A stretch of DNA of 64,000 nucleotides from Diplonema papillatum (GCA_030068145.1 JAPJBO010000411.1:1-64000); one strand, 5' to 3'; shown: positions 53,801 to 63,197, counted from the first letter of the stretch. A program made the numbers and translations. Notes: generated by a model not told the origin, from the letters alone.

Positions 53801-54377
53801 TAACTTAGTTCACACTAGTGCATTTCGAACCGCCCCCTTGCAGGAGTGTGACACGATGCAAAGGGCGCGCCAGCAAGCCGTGCAGGAGCTTGCCTCGCAG
53901 ACGATGAACCAAGAGGCGACCCGCCGCCGGCTTGTGATGCAGCAGGAGGCCAGCGACGACACGAAGTCGTCCGACCTGGTGCAGGCCAGGGCTGACTCCG
54001 ACCGCTACCGCTTGCAAGTCGCCGAGCTCAGGGCGGAGCTTGAGGGCGCGCGGGCCAAGTACGCAGCCGTAGCGGAAGAGCTGAACACCGAGCGAACCGA
54101 GCTGGCGTCCACTTCCGTACGGGCAGACCGCGCCGAAGTGGCGGAGGCGAAGGCCGCAGCCGTGCACGCGGCGCTGACCACCAGCGAAGCGGCGCGGCAG
54201 TCCCTGCAGGACGAGTTGGCCGGCGAAAAACAGGCCGCCGCGGCCGCGCAAGCTCGCGCCGATGCGCTGCAAAGCTCCCTCGACGAGCTGAAGGAGGCCC
54301 GCCGAGTCATCGACCGCGAGCACAGCGCGCTGCGCGCCGAGATGCAGGAGTGCAAGGCGAAGCTCGGTCCCGCGGAG
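49641..54377 (+). CDS. Coiled-coil protein, two exons seen (partial at least at the 3' end)
   Basis: Exons 49641-50814 and 53844-54377 join in phase 0 across a GT-AG intron. The first could start after the gcctgcag acceptor-like site with ATG 49645, or extend upstream through the in-frame minisatellite. It has a Pro/Ser-rich N-terminal part and then heptad-rich coiled coil (DELERKLAEAQAAAAAEQRA; IALLTAENERLQQKLAKANE). Exon 2 is entirely Ala/Glu/Arg coiled coil (RQSLQDELAGEKQAAAAAQA). The reading continues into a donor gtactg, so more exons should follow; none was found by 64000. Probably structural or cytoskeletal; no specific family recognised. Confidence 0.7.
50858..51212 (+). repeat. Intronic repeat R7 (copy 2), split by ~240 bp
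   Basis: 50858-50905 holds the ctgcttaacaatgcactcaa part and 51145-51212 the acgtgggcggctttagattt part. The interruption contains a 14-bp stem hairpin (51007-51046) and a 22-bp palindrome around tacgccatatggcgta (51120-51141). Confidence 0.6.
51360..51555 (+). repeat. Intronic repeat R8 in two tandem copies, with a copied exon fragment between
   Basis: tctacggtcaaccggagact and taccgaccttctaatccaca recur in both halves, and also before the exon 2 acceptor of the IQ-like gene (33650-33715) and at 21745-21795. 51445-51470 repeats gtagagagtgcgggggccct from exon position ~50560 with few changes. Confidence 0.55.
51648..51708 (+). pseudogene. Copied fragment of the downstream coiled-coil exon
   Basis: ggcttgtgatgcagca to tccgacctggtgcaggcc matches 53930-53988 with a few changes. 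It lies in the intron upstream of the parent exon and has no usable frame of its own. Confidence 0.85.
51710..51880. repeat. AT-rich TTGGTCGAAAATT short tandem array
   Basis: Counterpart of the array at 44880-45035 read on the other strand. Confidence 0.85.
51976..52068. repeat. Perfect 93-bp hairpin (45-bp arms, 3-base loop)
   Basis: Left arm 51976-52020 and right arm 52024-52068 are exact reverse complements; loop atc. Each arm holds two gcccttatatccca elements around cttcaaacaaattttgt. Related single-arm sequence occurs at 53578-53640. Confidence 0.97.
52104..52800. repeat. 15-bp AAGTTCGGGCGAAGC array A
   Basis: Degenerate units mixing cgaagc, tgaagc and gatgct ends. The head (gcgagactagagacagcagt) is shared with the two other arrays (56418 and 61190), so the arrays are copies of one dispersed element. 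Confidence 0.9.
52924..53001 (+). repeat. tRNA-like SINE segment (copy 1)
   Basis: An A-box-like tggcagagtgag and a B-box gttcgaaccc are spaced ~50 bp apart and followed by ccggtcgaacatgatttt. The cloverleaf is incomplete: the acceptor stem does not pair and the T stem has mismatches. So this is better read as a tRNA-derived SINE head than a working tRNA. Confidence 0.55.
53040..53225. repeat. 15-bp array continued
   Basis: More aagttcgggtgaagc-type units between the two tRNA-like segments. Confidence 0.85.
53225..53425 (-). repeat. tRNA-like SINE segment (copy 2, inverted)
   Basis: Read on the minus strand, ggcccgggttcgaacccgg is followed by the ttccggtcgaaaatgggttt shared with copy 1 and by cgggcacat-like sequence shared with 58500-58700. 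Confidence 0.6.
53578..53645. repeat. Fragment related to the 93-bp hairpin
   Basis: aaatttgtttgaagtgggat then ataagggcacaaatttgttt: one arm and part of another, direct rather than inverted. Confidence 0.75.
53690..53815 (+). repeat. R4 fragment with short tail, just before the coiled-coil exon
   Basis: catcctcgcgtcgtagctgt, ggtctccggctgcttcggta and gacgacacatactacgat. Inserted about 30 bp upstream of the exon acceptor. Confidence 0.65.
53844..54377 (+). CDS. Coiled-coil gene downstream exon
   Basis: 178 whole codons between the acceptor cgcccccttgcag and gtactg: ECDTMQRARQQAVQELASQT to KAKLGPAE. A fragment of this exon (53930-53988) is copied upstream at 51648-51708. Confidence 0.8.
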
Positions 54378-54404
54378 GTACTGCTTTTTTTTAATCGTTT
54401 TGTC

Positions 54405-54515
54405 GCTGCTTAACGGCAGTGCATGCAGATCCGTGTGGTCCGTGTACCTAAAAGTTCCCAATGCTTAGCAGCTATATCACGTGGGCGGCCCTGAGATTAA
54501 CCCCCTCAGGTGGCA
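54405..54515 (+). repeat. Intronic repeat R7 (copy 3)
   Basis: gctgcttaacggcagtgcat to gcggccctgagattaa, beginning 27 bp after the donor at 54378. Confidence 0.65.
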
Positions 54516-55436
54516 CCACTGGCAGTTAGCTTCTGGCCTCATCGCACTCGGTCTCGGCTTGGGTCATCGAGTTCATTCTTCATCAGAAAGGGAAGGAAGG
54601 AGAGAAGTCTGACAGAAGCCTGATAACTTGCTTACTAGCGAATGGGATAGAGTGTGCCTGTTGGCCATGTCAATGGGCCAACCAGGCGAGATCACATTGA
54701 GGGCAAGGGAGGGCGGGAAGAAAAATTCAGTCAGAAGAATTCTCCTGTTGTAGGCTCGGGTGGTGTGCTCATCCTGCCATGCGCTTTAGCAGTTCCTACC
54801 GTATACTAAAGTAGTAGGTTTTCAGCTTAGCGTGAGTTTGATCAAAGTAACATCAAGGCAGCCCTTGCAAAGACCAGCCACAGTCAACGCCGCGTGGGTG
54901 CGGGCTTCAGCTCGCCTCGGGGAGGTGACGCTACCCACCTGGACAAGGTGCCCTGCCCCTAGTAGTAGGTAAATGCGCGTGCAGAAGTAGTCCAAAAAAG
55001 TGTGACCGCGATGCTTCGTGGCAGCACCGTGGAGGTACTGTTGTTTAATCATTTTATCTTGTTGTACGCCGGTAGTAATAGGGAAATGCGCTACAGAAAG
55101 TGAAAAGTGTGACCACTGTGCTTCGTGTCGGGTACTGCATGCCGTTCTGCGATGGTCGATAATTGAAACGAGGAGCAGGATGGATGAGCTGGCTGTAGAA
55201 CCGCTTGATGACGAGCTTCTTCGCGTGCAGAGGGCCCTTCTCGTATGAGATCGGTTCCCTTTTGGATGTGCCTACGACCCCGTGCCTTCTACGGCGCCCA
55301 CCAGTACTGTCAAGCAGCAAAGCTTTTGCGACGTGATACACACGAGAGCCCCCATTCTGGGTGGACGTCGGCCCTGTTGGAAAACATCTCGTAATATGGA
55401 CCCCTGTAGTTCGTGGTTCACGCGCCTTGGACACTT
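54516..55436. other. Intron or intergenic DNA, no gene seen
   Basis: 55028-55065 repeats the donor region at 54372-54410 (gtggaggtactgttgtttaa against gcggaggtactgctttttt), so a small exon-intron junction copy may lie here. Otherwise nothing recognisable. Confidence 0.45.
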
Positions 55437-55665
55437 TCTTTTTTGTATAAGCACCTGCTTTGTAGGAAATGCTTGAGGAGACTGCCAGTTGCGATAGATC
55501 AAAGGAGGTAAATGTGCTGTAGCCCACACGAAACACAGGTAAATCTGGGTTTAGTGGTGGGCGTAAGCGTTCAACAGAAAAGACCCACTTTGTAGTTGTA
55601 TTGTTTTCTCCCCCTCTAGCCTCCTTCGAAATGAGCACAAGGCAGTCTCTCGAGTATTTTTGTGC
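55437..55665 (-). repeat. SINE-like repeat R1 (copy c)
   Basis: Full-length, nearly identical to copy d. It marks the left end of segmental unit 1. Confidence 0.8.
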
Positions 55666-55667
55666 CG

Positions 55668-56410
55668 ACCGCACCGCTGAGCCGTTTGGCCGAGCTCATG
55701 CGGTGCCAGTTTTTGAATAACACGGAAGCTCATGACCTTCCGAACGTGGCGACCATCCAATGACGACAACATCCTGAAAGGCCTCCGAGACAGGGTGCCG
55801 AGAAGGCACCCGCAGCGACCCCCCACACCTTCGTTCTCGGGGGGCGAGGGCTACCCATAGCTCCCCCTCGAAGCTCCAATGGTGGAGGTGGTGGTCTGCC
55901 GCGTGCTTTGCCCGCTCGCGCGCCCGTATGTCTATGACGTGAAAACTGGCGAGAGGTAAAAGAAATATGGCTGAGGATGCGCCGCCCTTCGTTTTTGCTG
56001 CCGGAATCGTCGACCCCCAGCGGAACAAGATGCGAAAACACGTCGTCGTTTCTTGTTTGTAGCCTCCGACCATTTAGGCCATGCTGTAGCCGTCAGCGCA
56101 CTTCGGGGGGGACCTCGGATTTCGTCACCGCCTGCCGCATGATGAGAAAACTGTCGATCCCTTGTCCGCAGCCTCCGGGCAATGGGGATGCACGACCATT
56201 TGTTCCATGATTTTGGCTGACCTCCGCGCCACCTCGTCCCTCCTGTGCGAATTTCTTCCCGCACAAGAGCAGCAGTACGTGTGTATGGCCTGCGGCTCGC
56301 TCTGCCGTCAGCCGAGCACCGTTTCCTCCTTCCGTTCGACGTGGGCGGCATAGAGAGAGTACGAAAACTCTACGGCACCATAAAGTCCAGTGTACGTGCG
56401 CTCGGCTAAG
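55668..56410. other. Conserved ~740-bp block of segmental unit 1, unassigned
   Basis: Repeated at 60440-61182 with a handful of substitutions. Several frames are open on the minus strand (for example 55932-56351 and 55696-56073), but none has a recognisable domain and none is clearly favoured, so I leave it uncalled. Confidence 0.6.
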
Positions 56411-56439
56411 GCCGGCGCGTGGCGAGACTGGAGGCAGCA

Positions 56440-58400
56440 GTTAAAGTTCGGGGAACAGCAAAGTTCGGGCGAAGCTAAGTTCGGGCAATGCTAAGTTCTG
56501 GTGAAGCAAAGTTCTGGTGAAGCTAAGTTCGGGCGAAACAAAGTTCGGGCGAAGCTAAGTTCGGGCGAAGCTAAGTTCGGGTGAAGCAAAGTTCGGGTGA
56601 AGCAAAGTTCGGGCGAAACTAAGTTCGGGCGAAGCTAAGTTCGGGTGAGCAAAGTTCTGGTGAAGCAAAGTTCGGGCGAAGCTAAGTTCGGGCAATGCTA
56701 AGTTCTGGTGAAGCAAAGTTCTGGTGAAGCTAAGTTCGGGCGAAACAAAGTTCGGGCGAAGCAAAGTTCGGGTGAGCAAAGTTCTGGTGAAGCAAAGTTC
56801 GGGCAATGCTAAGTTCTGGTGAAGCAAAGTTCTGGTGAAGCTAAGTTCGGGTGAAGCAAAGGTCTGTGAAGCTAAGTTCGGGTGAGTAAAGTTCTGGTGA
56901 AGCAAAGTTCGGGCGAAGCTAAGTTCGGGTGAAGCTAAGTTCGGGCGAAGCAAAGTTCGGGCGAAGCTAAGTTCGGGTGAGCAAAGTTCTGGTGAAGCAA
57001 AGTTCGGGCGAAGCTAAGTTCTGGGTGAAGCAAAGTTCGGGTGAAGCAAAGTTCTGGTGAAGCTAAGATCAGGCGGAACAAAGTTCGGGCGAAGCAAAGT
57101 TCGGGTGAAGCAAAGTTCTGGTGAAGCAAAGTTCGGGCGAAGCTAAGTTCGGGCGAAACAAAGTCCGGGCGAAGCTAAGTTCTTGGTGAAGCAAAGTTCG
57201 GGCGAAGCTAAGTTCTGGGTGAAGCAAAGTTCGGGTGAAGCAAAGTTCTGGTGAAGCTAAGATCAGGCGGAACAAAGTTCGGGCGAAGCTAAGTTCGGGT
57301 GAGCAAAGTTCTGGTGAAGCAAAGTTCGGGCGAAGCTAAGTTCTGGGTGAAGCAAAGTTCGGGTGAAGCAAAGTTCTGGTGAAGCTAAGATCAGGCGGAA
57401 CAAAGTTCGGGCGAAGCAAAGTTCGGGTGAAGCAAAGTTCTGGTGAAGCAAAGTTCGGGCGAAGCTAAGTTCGGGCGAAACAAAGTCCGGGCGAAGCTAA
57501 GTTCTTGGTGAAGCAAAGTTCGGGCGAAGCTAAGTTCTGGGTGAAGCAAAGTTCGGGTGAAGCAAAGTTCTGGTGAAGCTAAGATCAGGCGGAACAAAGT
57601 TCGGGCGAAGCTAAGTTCGGGTGAGCAAAGTTCTGGTGAAGCAAAGTTCGGGCGAAGCTAAGTTCTGGGTGAAGCAAAGTTCGGGTGAAGCAAAGTTCTG
57701 GTGAAGCTAAGATCAGGCGGAACAAAGTTCGGGCGAAGCAAAGTTCGGGTGAAGCAAAGTTCTGGTGAAGCAAAGTTCGGGCGAAGCTAAGTTCGGGCGA
57801 AACAAAGTCCGGGCGAAGCTAAGTTCTTGGTGAAGCAAAGTTCGGGCGAAGCTAAGTTCTGGGTGAAGCAAAGTTCGGGTGAAGCAAAGTTCTGGTGAAG
57901 CTAAGATCAGGCGGAACAAAGTTCGGGCGAAGCTAAGTTCGGGTGAGCAAAGTTCTGGTGAAGCAAAGTTCGGGCGAAGCTAAGTTCTGGGTGAAGCAAA
58001 GTTCGGGTGAAGCAAAGTTCTGGTGAAGCTAAGATCAGGCGGAACAAAGTTCGGGCGAAGCAAAGTTCGGGTGAAGCAAAGTTCTGGTGAAGCAAAGTTC
58101 GGGCGAAGCTAAGTTCGGGCGAAACAAAGTCCGGGCGAAGCTAAGTTCTTGGTGAAGCAAAGTTCGGGCGAAGCTAAGTTCTGGGTGAAGCAAAGTTCGG
58201 GTGAAGCAAAGTTCTGGTGAAGCTAAGATCAGGCGGAACAAAGTTCGGGCGAAGCTAAGTTCGGGTGAAGCAAAGTTCTGGTGAAGCAAAGTTCGGGCGA
58301 AGCTAAGTTCGGGCGAAACAAAGTCCGGGCGAAGCTAAGTTCTTGGTGAAGCAAAGTTCGGGCGAAGCTAAGTTCGGGCGAAGCAAAGTTCGGGTTCTGG
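56440..58400. repeat. 15-bp array B with 322-bp higher-order repeat
   Basis: Around 130 units of the aagttcgggcgaagc type. From about 56935 a ~322-bp block recurs (gatcaggcggaacaaagtt near 57066, 57248 and 57388, then every 322 bp), showing higher-order amplification. The short minus-strand frames within it are repeats of the same words and are not genes. Confidence 0.95.
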
Positions 58401-58404
58401 TGGC

Positions 58405-58700
58405 AAGTTCGCGCCAGTACCCGGGGGGGAGACCCCCCCCCCTCTCAGTGGTGCAAGCACCACGCGCTCTGCAAACCCATGAAACATTTTCCCCCCCGAC
58501 TCCGTTTCCCGTGGTGACCCAAATACCGCGAGATACTGAGAAACTCCGCAAAAACGCAATTTTCGGGCACATTGGACCCGGAAACGCAACAACAAAACCT
58601 CGAAAACAATCTTCGACCGGAAAAGTGTGATGAGCGGGGTTCGAACCCGGGCCGACCGGCCTGAAGGCCGTCACCCATATGCATTTTGGCAGGGGGAAAA
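58405..58700 (-). repeat. tRNA-like SINE segment at the array end (copy 3)
   Basis: Read on the minus strand: ggcccgggttcgaaccccgc, then cacttttccggtcgaagatt and a ~150-bp body reaching the array. Copy 4 is at 61855-62145. Confidence 0.6.
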
Positions 58701-59180
58701 AAAGCTTGCACCGCACTATTATCTAGTCCAAAAACAATACACTTTTCCATGCTGCTTCGCGTGTGTGCTGTACCACCCGCACACTTACCACCTGAAACAA
58801 AATCACGTGGGGGTACGCCTTCTACCCCCGTCGTCCTTCTTCTGTGGTTGACACAGAGTCACCAACGGGAAGACCCGCGGTTGACCCGTCCGGCCTTCTC
58901 CGCCTCTCGGCTCGCTTCGCCGTCCCACTTCAATGGGAACCGGGGCGAGGCCACGAGGGGGGGGGGGGGGGGGTTTTCTGGGTTAACGCTGCACTTGCGT
59001 TTCTGGACGTCGCAACTTCGCGAGTGTGGTTTTGAAAGAAACCATTAGAATGTTTTTTCCCGATTCGGCGATGACGTCACTGGCGTACTGGTCCAACAGG
59101 TCAAAGACCCGCTGGTCGGGGATGCGCGCGTTCGTTGCGTACCTCTTTGGAGGTTTTCTTCGTCTTTCTTTTCCACAGCC
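58701..59180. other. Spacer of segmental unit 1, no gene seen
   Basis: GC-rich with a G run (58960-58973). Matches 62146-62560. Confidence 0.6.
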
Positions 59181-59619
59181 CTAAAACTCTCTAATGAGAG
59201 TTTTTAGGGCTTTTTGAAGGTTTTTGTCTTCACCCTCTAAGGAGAGTTTTAGGGCTTTTTGAAGGTTTTTGTCTTCTTGTAAGGAGAGTTTTAGGGCTTT
59301 TTGAAGGTTTTTGTCTTCTTGTGAGGCTTTTCCGTTTTTGTATTTTTCGTAGCCTTTGAAAAACCCTGCATCTATAGTGGGGACTACTTCGTAGTCCCGG
59401 ACAATTTCCAAATCGAGTTTTTTTTCCTTCATTTGTTCGCAAAGAGCTACAATTTTTCTAAAACTACGCATTTCTTCTTTGTCCAAGAACTTGTTCCATT
59501 CTGGCTACGTTTTTTTCCATGGCCTTGCGGTTTCTTTCATTTCTTCTTCTGAAGATTTCGAGCGTTCTTTCGTTCATTGCTTTTCGCTCTTCCGATGTGA
59601 GGCGCTTTGAGGTAGGCAT
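59181..59619 (-). pseudogene. UIM-repeat protein ORF, copy 1 (AT-rich)
   Basis: A minus-strand ORF beginning MPTSKRLTSEERKAMNERTL. Its 3' part carries three tandem units with the core DKNLQKALKLSL. These fit the ubiquitin-interacting motif (hydrophobic-x-x-Ala-x-x-x-Ser, with acidic flanks). The frame is interrupted once between the N-terminal part and the UIM part. Base composition is far more AT-rich than the GC-rich host exons, which suggests a different origin. Function beyond ubiquitin binding is not inferable. Confidence 0.55.
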
Positions 59620-59726
59620 GATGGGTACTGGGGGTTTAACTAAGTACAGAAACTGTAGCTTTTAAATCGTTGGTTGATATTTTTCGAATTGGACAAAGAT
59701 ATTTCACTAGAACCACCGTGAGCGGA

Positions 59727-60038
59727 CTAATGAGATAAAAAACTAATTTTTTTGTTTTTGCGAAATCTAGAGAAAAATCTCCACCGTGGAGATTTCTTTA
59801 CCGGTGGATCTTGTTTTTTTACCGGGTTTTCCTGTTTTTCACTCATCGGTAGAGCATTTTTTATTACATTTCTATAAATCTCAGATAAGGAATATAACTC
59901 GAGGATGTTTTCATTTTCATGGAAAAAGTTGGGGTATATATCCATAATTTTTCCCATGAGATCAAGTGCTTCAAGATAATGCATCTCAACTTCATCCGTT
60001 GATTGATGCCTCACTGTGCCGCCGGGGAACCGGCACAC
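59727..60038 (-). pseudogene. AT-rich ORF upstream of the UIM ORF, copy 1 (deleted form)
   Basis: Encodes EALDLMGKIMDIYPNFF, ELYSLSEIYRNVIKNALP, then a Lys/Pro-rich link and the basic C-terminus RWRFFSRFRKNKKISFLSH. Compared with copy 2 it lacks about 195 bp of its 5' part. No family recognised. Confidence 0.45.
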
Positions 60039-60064
60039 AGAAGCGCATTTAATTCATTCGAACC

Positions 60065-60206
60065 TTTTTTTTTTTACATAAGCGCCAGCTTGAAAGGAAA
60101 TGCTCGACGATGCTGCCCGACAAAGAACAGAAGGGATCCCAAGTGCTGTAACTACCGAACCACGTGTTGAACGGACGTGAGGTCATGCGGGTCTACCCCT
60201 ACACGG
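60065..60206 (-). repeat. SINE-like repeat R3 (copy b)
   Basis: Starts after a T run with acataagcgccagcttgaaa and ends near ctacccctacacgggg. It sits at exactly the site (attcattcgaacc) where unit 2 carries an R1 copy. Confidence 0.7.
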
Positions 60207-60435
60207 GGTTTTTTTGTATAAGCACCTGCTTTGTAGGAAATGCTTGAGGAGACTGCCAGTTGCGATAGATCAAAGGAGGTAAATGTGCTGTAGCCCACAC
60301 GAAACACAGGTAAATCTGGGTTTAGTGGTGGGCGTAAGCGTTCAACAGAAAAGACCCACTTTGTAGTTGTATTGTTTTCTCCCCCTCTAGCCTCCTTCGA
60401 AATGAGCACAAGGCAGTCTCTCGAGTATTTTTGTG
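60207..60435 (-). repeat. SINE-like repeat R1 (copy d)
   Basis: Left boundary of segmental unit 2; nearly identical to copy c. Confidence 0.8.
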
Positions 60436-61209
60436 TCGACCGCACCGCTGAGCCGTTTGGCCGAGCTCATGCGGTGCCAGTTTTTGAATAACACGGAAGC
60501 TCATGACCTTCCGAACGTGGCGACCATCCAATGACGACAACATCCTGAAAGGCCTCCGAGACAGGGTGCCGAGAAGGCACCCGCAGCGACCCCCCACACC
60601 TTCGTTCTCGGGGGGCGAGGGCTACCCATAGCTCCCCCTCGAAGCTCCAATGGTGGAGGTGGTGGTCTGCCGCGTGCTTTGCCCGCTCGCGCGCCCGTAT
60701 GTCTATGACGTGAAAACTGGCGAGAGGTAAAAGAAATATGGCTGAGGATGCGCCGCCCTTCGTTTTTGCTGCCGGAATCGTCGACCCCCAGCGGAACAAG
60801 ATGCGAAAACACGTCGTCGTTTCTTGTTTGTAGCCTCCGACCATTTATGCCATGCTGTAGCCGTCTGCGCACTTCGGGGGGGACCTCGGATTTCGTCACC
60901 GCCTGCCGCATGATGAGAAAACTGTCGATCCCTTGTCCGCAGCCTCCGGGCAATGGGGATGCACGACCATTTGTTCCATGATTTTGGCTGACCTCCGCGC
61001 CACCTCGTCCCTCCTGTGCGAATTTCTTCCCGCACAAGAGCAGCACGTACGTGTGTATGGCCTGCGGCTCGCTCTGCCGTCAGCCGAGCACCGTTTCCTC
61101 CTTCCGTTCGACGTGGGCGGCATAGAGAGAGTACGAAAACTCTACGGCACCATAAAGTCCAGTGTACGTGCGCTCGGCTAAGGCCGGCGCGTGGCGAGAC
61201 TGGAGGCAG

Positions 61210-61850
61210 CAGTTAAAGTTCGGGGAACAGCAAAGTTCGGGCGAAGCTAAGTTCGGGCAATGCTAAGTTCTGGTGAAGCAAAGTTCTGGTGAAGCTAAGT
61301 TCGGGCGAAGCACAAAGTTCGGGCGAAGTTCGGGCGAAGCTAAGTTCGGGTGAGCAAAGTTCTGGTGAAGCAAAGTTCGGGCGAAGCTAAGTTCGGGCAA
61401 TGCTAAGTTCTGGTGAAGCAAAGTTCTGGTGAAGCTAAGTTCGGGTGAAGCAAAGGTCTGGTGAAGCTAAGTTCGGGTGAGTAAAGTTCTGGTGAAGCAA
61501 AGTTCGGGCGAAGCTAAGTTCGGGTGAAGCTAAGTTCGGGCGAAGCAAAGTTCGGGCGAAGCTAAGTTCGGGTGAGCAAAGTTCTGGTGAAGCAAAGTTC
61601 GGGCGAAACAAAGTCCGGGCGAAGCTAAGTTCTGGGTGAAGCAAAGTTCGGGTGAAGCAAAGTTCTGGTGAAGCTAAGATCAGGCGGAACAAAGTTCGGG
61701 CGAAGCTAAGTTCGGGTGAAGCAAAGTTCTGGTGAAGCAAAGTTCGGGCGAAGCTAAGTTCGGGCGAAACAAAGTCCGGGCGAAGCTAAGTTCTTGGTGA
61801 AGCAAAGTTCGGGCGAAGCTAAGTTCGGGCGAAGCAAAGTTCGGGTTCTG
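61210..61850. repeat. 15-bp array C
   Basis: Shorter counterpart of array B in unit 2, with at most one trace of the 322-bp higher-order block. Confidence 0.95.
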
Positions 61851-61854
61851 GTGG

Positions 61855-62145
61855 CAAGTTCGCGCCAGTACCCGGGGGGGAGACCCCCCCCCCTCTCAGT
61901 GGTGCAAGCACCACGCGCTCTGCAAACCCATGAAACATTTTCCCCCCCGACTCCGTTTCCCGTGGTGACCCAAATACCGCGAGATACTGAGAAACTCCGC
62001 AAAAACGCGGGCACATTGGACCCGGAAACGCAACAACAAAACCTCGAAAACAATCTTCGACCGGAAAAGTGTGATGAGCGGGGTTCGAACCCGGGCCGAC
62101 CGGCCTGAAGGCCGTCACCCATATGCATTTTGGCAGGGGGAAAAA
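61855..62145 (-). repeat. tRNA-like SINE segment (copy 4)
   Basis: Same as copy 3 apart from a short internal deletion near 62008. Confidence 0.6.
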
Positions 62146-62543
62146 AAGCTTGCACCGCACTATTATCTAGTCCAAAAACAATACACTTTTCCATGCTGCT
62201 TCGCGTGTGTGCTGTACCACCCGCACACTTACCACCTGAAACAAAATCACGTGGGGGTACGCCTTCTACCCCCGTCGTCCTTCTTCTGTGGTTGACACAG
62301 AGTCACCAACGGGAAGACCCGCGGTTGACCCGTCCGGCCTTCTCCGCCTCTCGGCTCGCTTCGCCGTCCCACTTCAATGGGAACCGGGGCGAGGCCACGA
62401 GGGGGGGGGGGGGGGGTTTTCTGGGTTAACGCTGCACTTGCGTTTCTGGACGTCGCAACTTCGCGAGTGTGGTTTTGAAAGAAACCATTAGAATGTTTTT
62501 TCCCGATTCGGCGATGACGTCACTGGCGTACTGGTCCAACAGG

Positions 62544-63103
62544 TCAAAGACCCGCTGGTCGGGGATGCGCGCGTTCGTTGCGGTGAGTGCGTTGAATAGA
62601 AAGTTCTAAACCTCTTTGGAAGTTTTCTTCGTCTTTCTTTTCCACAGCCCTAACACTCTCTAATGAGAGTTTTAGGGCTTTTTGAAGGTTTTTGTCTTCA
62701 CCCTCTAAGGAGAGTTTTAGGGCTTTTTGAAGGTTTTTGTCTTCTTGTAAGGAAAGTTTTAGGGCTTTTTGAAGGTTTTTGTCTTTTTGTGAGGCTTTTC
62801 CGTTTTTGTATTTTTCGTAGTCTTTGAAAAACCCTGCATCTATAGTGGGGACTACTTCGTAGTCCCGGACAAATTCCAAATCGAGTTTTTTTCCTTCATT
62901 TGTTCGCAAAGAGCTACAATTTTTCTTCTTTGTCCAAGAACTTGTTCCATTCTGGCTACGTTTTTTTCCATGGCCTTGCGGTTTCTTTCATTTCTTCCCT
63001 TTTTACTTTGTTTACCACGATTACCACTTCTTCTGAAGATTTTGAGCGTTCTTTCGTTCATTGCTTTTCGCTCTTCCGATGTGAGGCGCTTTGAGGTAGG
63101 CAT
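62544..63103 (-). pseudogene. UIM-repeat protein ORF, copy 2
   Basis: Counterpart of 59181-59619. The UIM part is longer: three NLQKALKLSL units plus a divergent fourth (DEENFQRGLELSIQ), and it continues to a different C-terminus. The N-terminal part has a ~30-bp insertion relative to copy 1. The frame is interrupted once, at a different place from copy 1, so the two copies decayed independently or one break is a homopolymer error. Confidence 0.55.
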
Positions 63104-63197
63104 GATGGGTACTGGGGGTTTAACTAAGTACAGAAATTGTAGCTTTTATATTTTTCGAATTGGACAAAGATATTTCACTAGAACCACCGTGAGCGGA

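Larger units (their letters stand above)
55437..60060. repeat. Segmental duplication, unit 1
   Basis: In order: R1 copy c, a ~750-bp conserved block, the long 15-bp array (56440-58400), a tRNA-like segment, GC-rich and then AT-rich DNA with minus-strand ORFs. Unit 2 (60207-63727) repeats the same order at high identity, but with a much shorter array (~650 bp against ~1960 bp) and several small insertions or deletions. Confidence 0.95.

Noticed and set aside
55696-56351. Minus-strand ORFs in the conserved block of the segmental duplication
   Set aside because: Three overlapping frames are open and conserved only because the block is duplicated; none shows a domain.
56555-58289. Many short minus-strand ORFs of the LHQNFASPEL type
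   Set aside because: They are translations of the 15-bp array and change with each unit; not genes.
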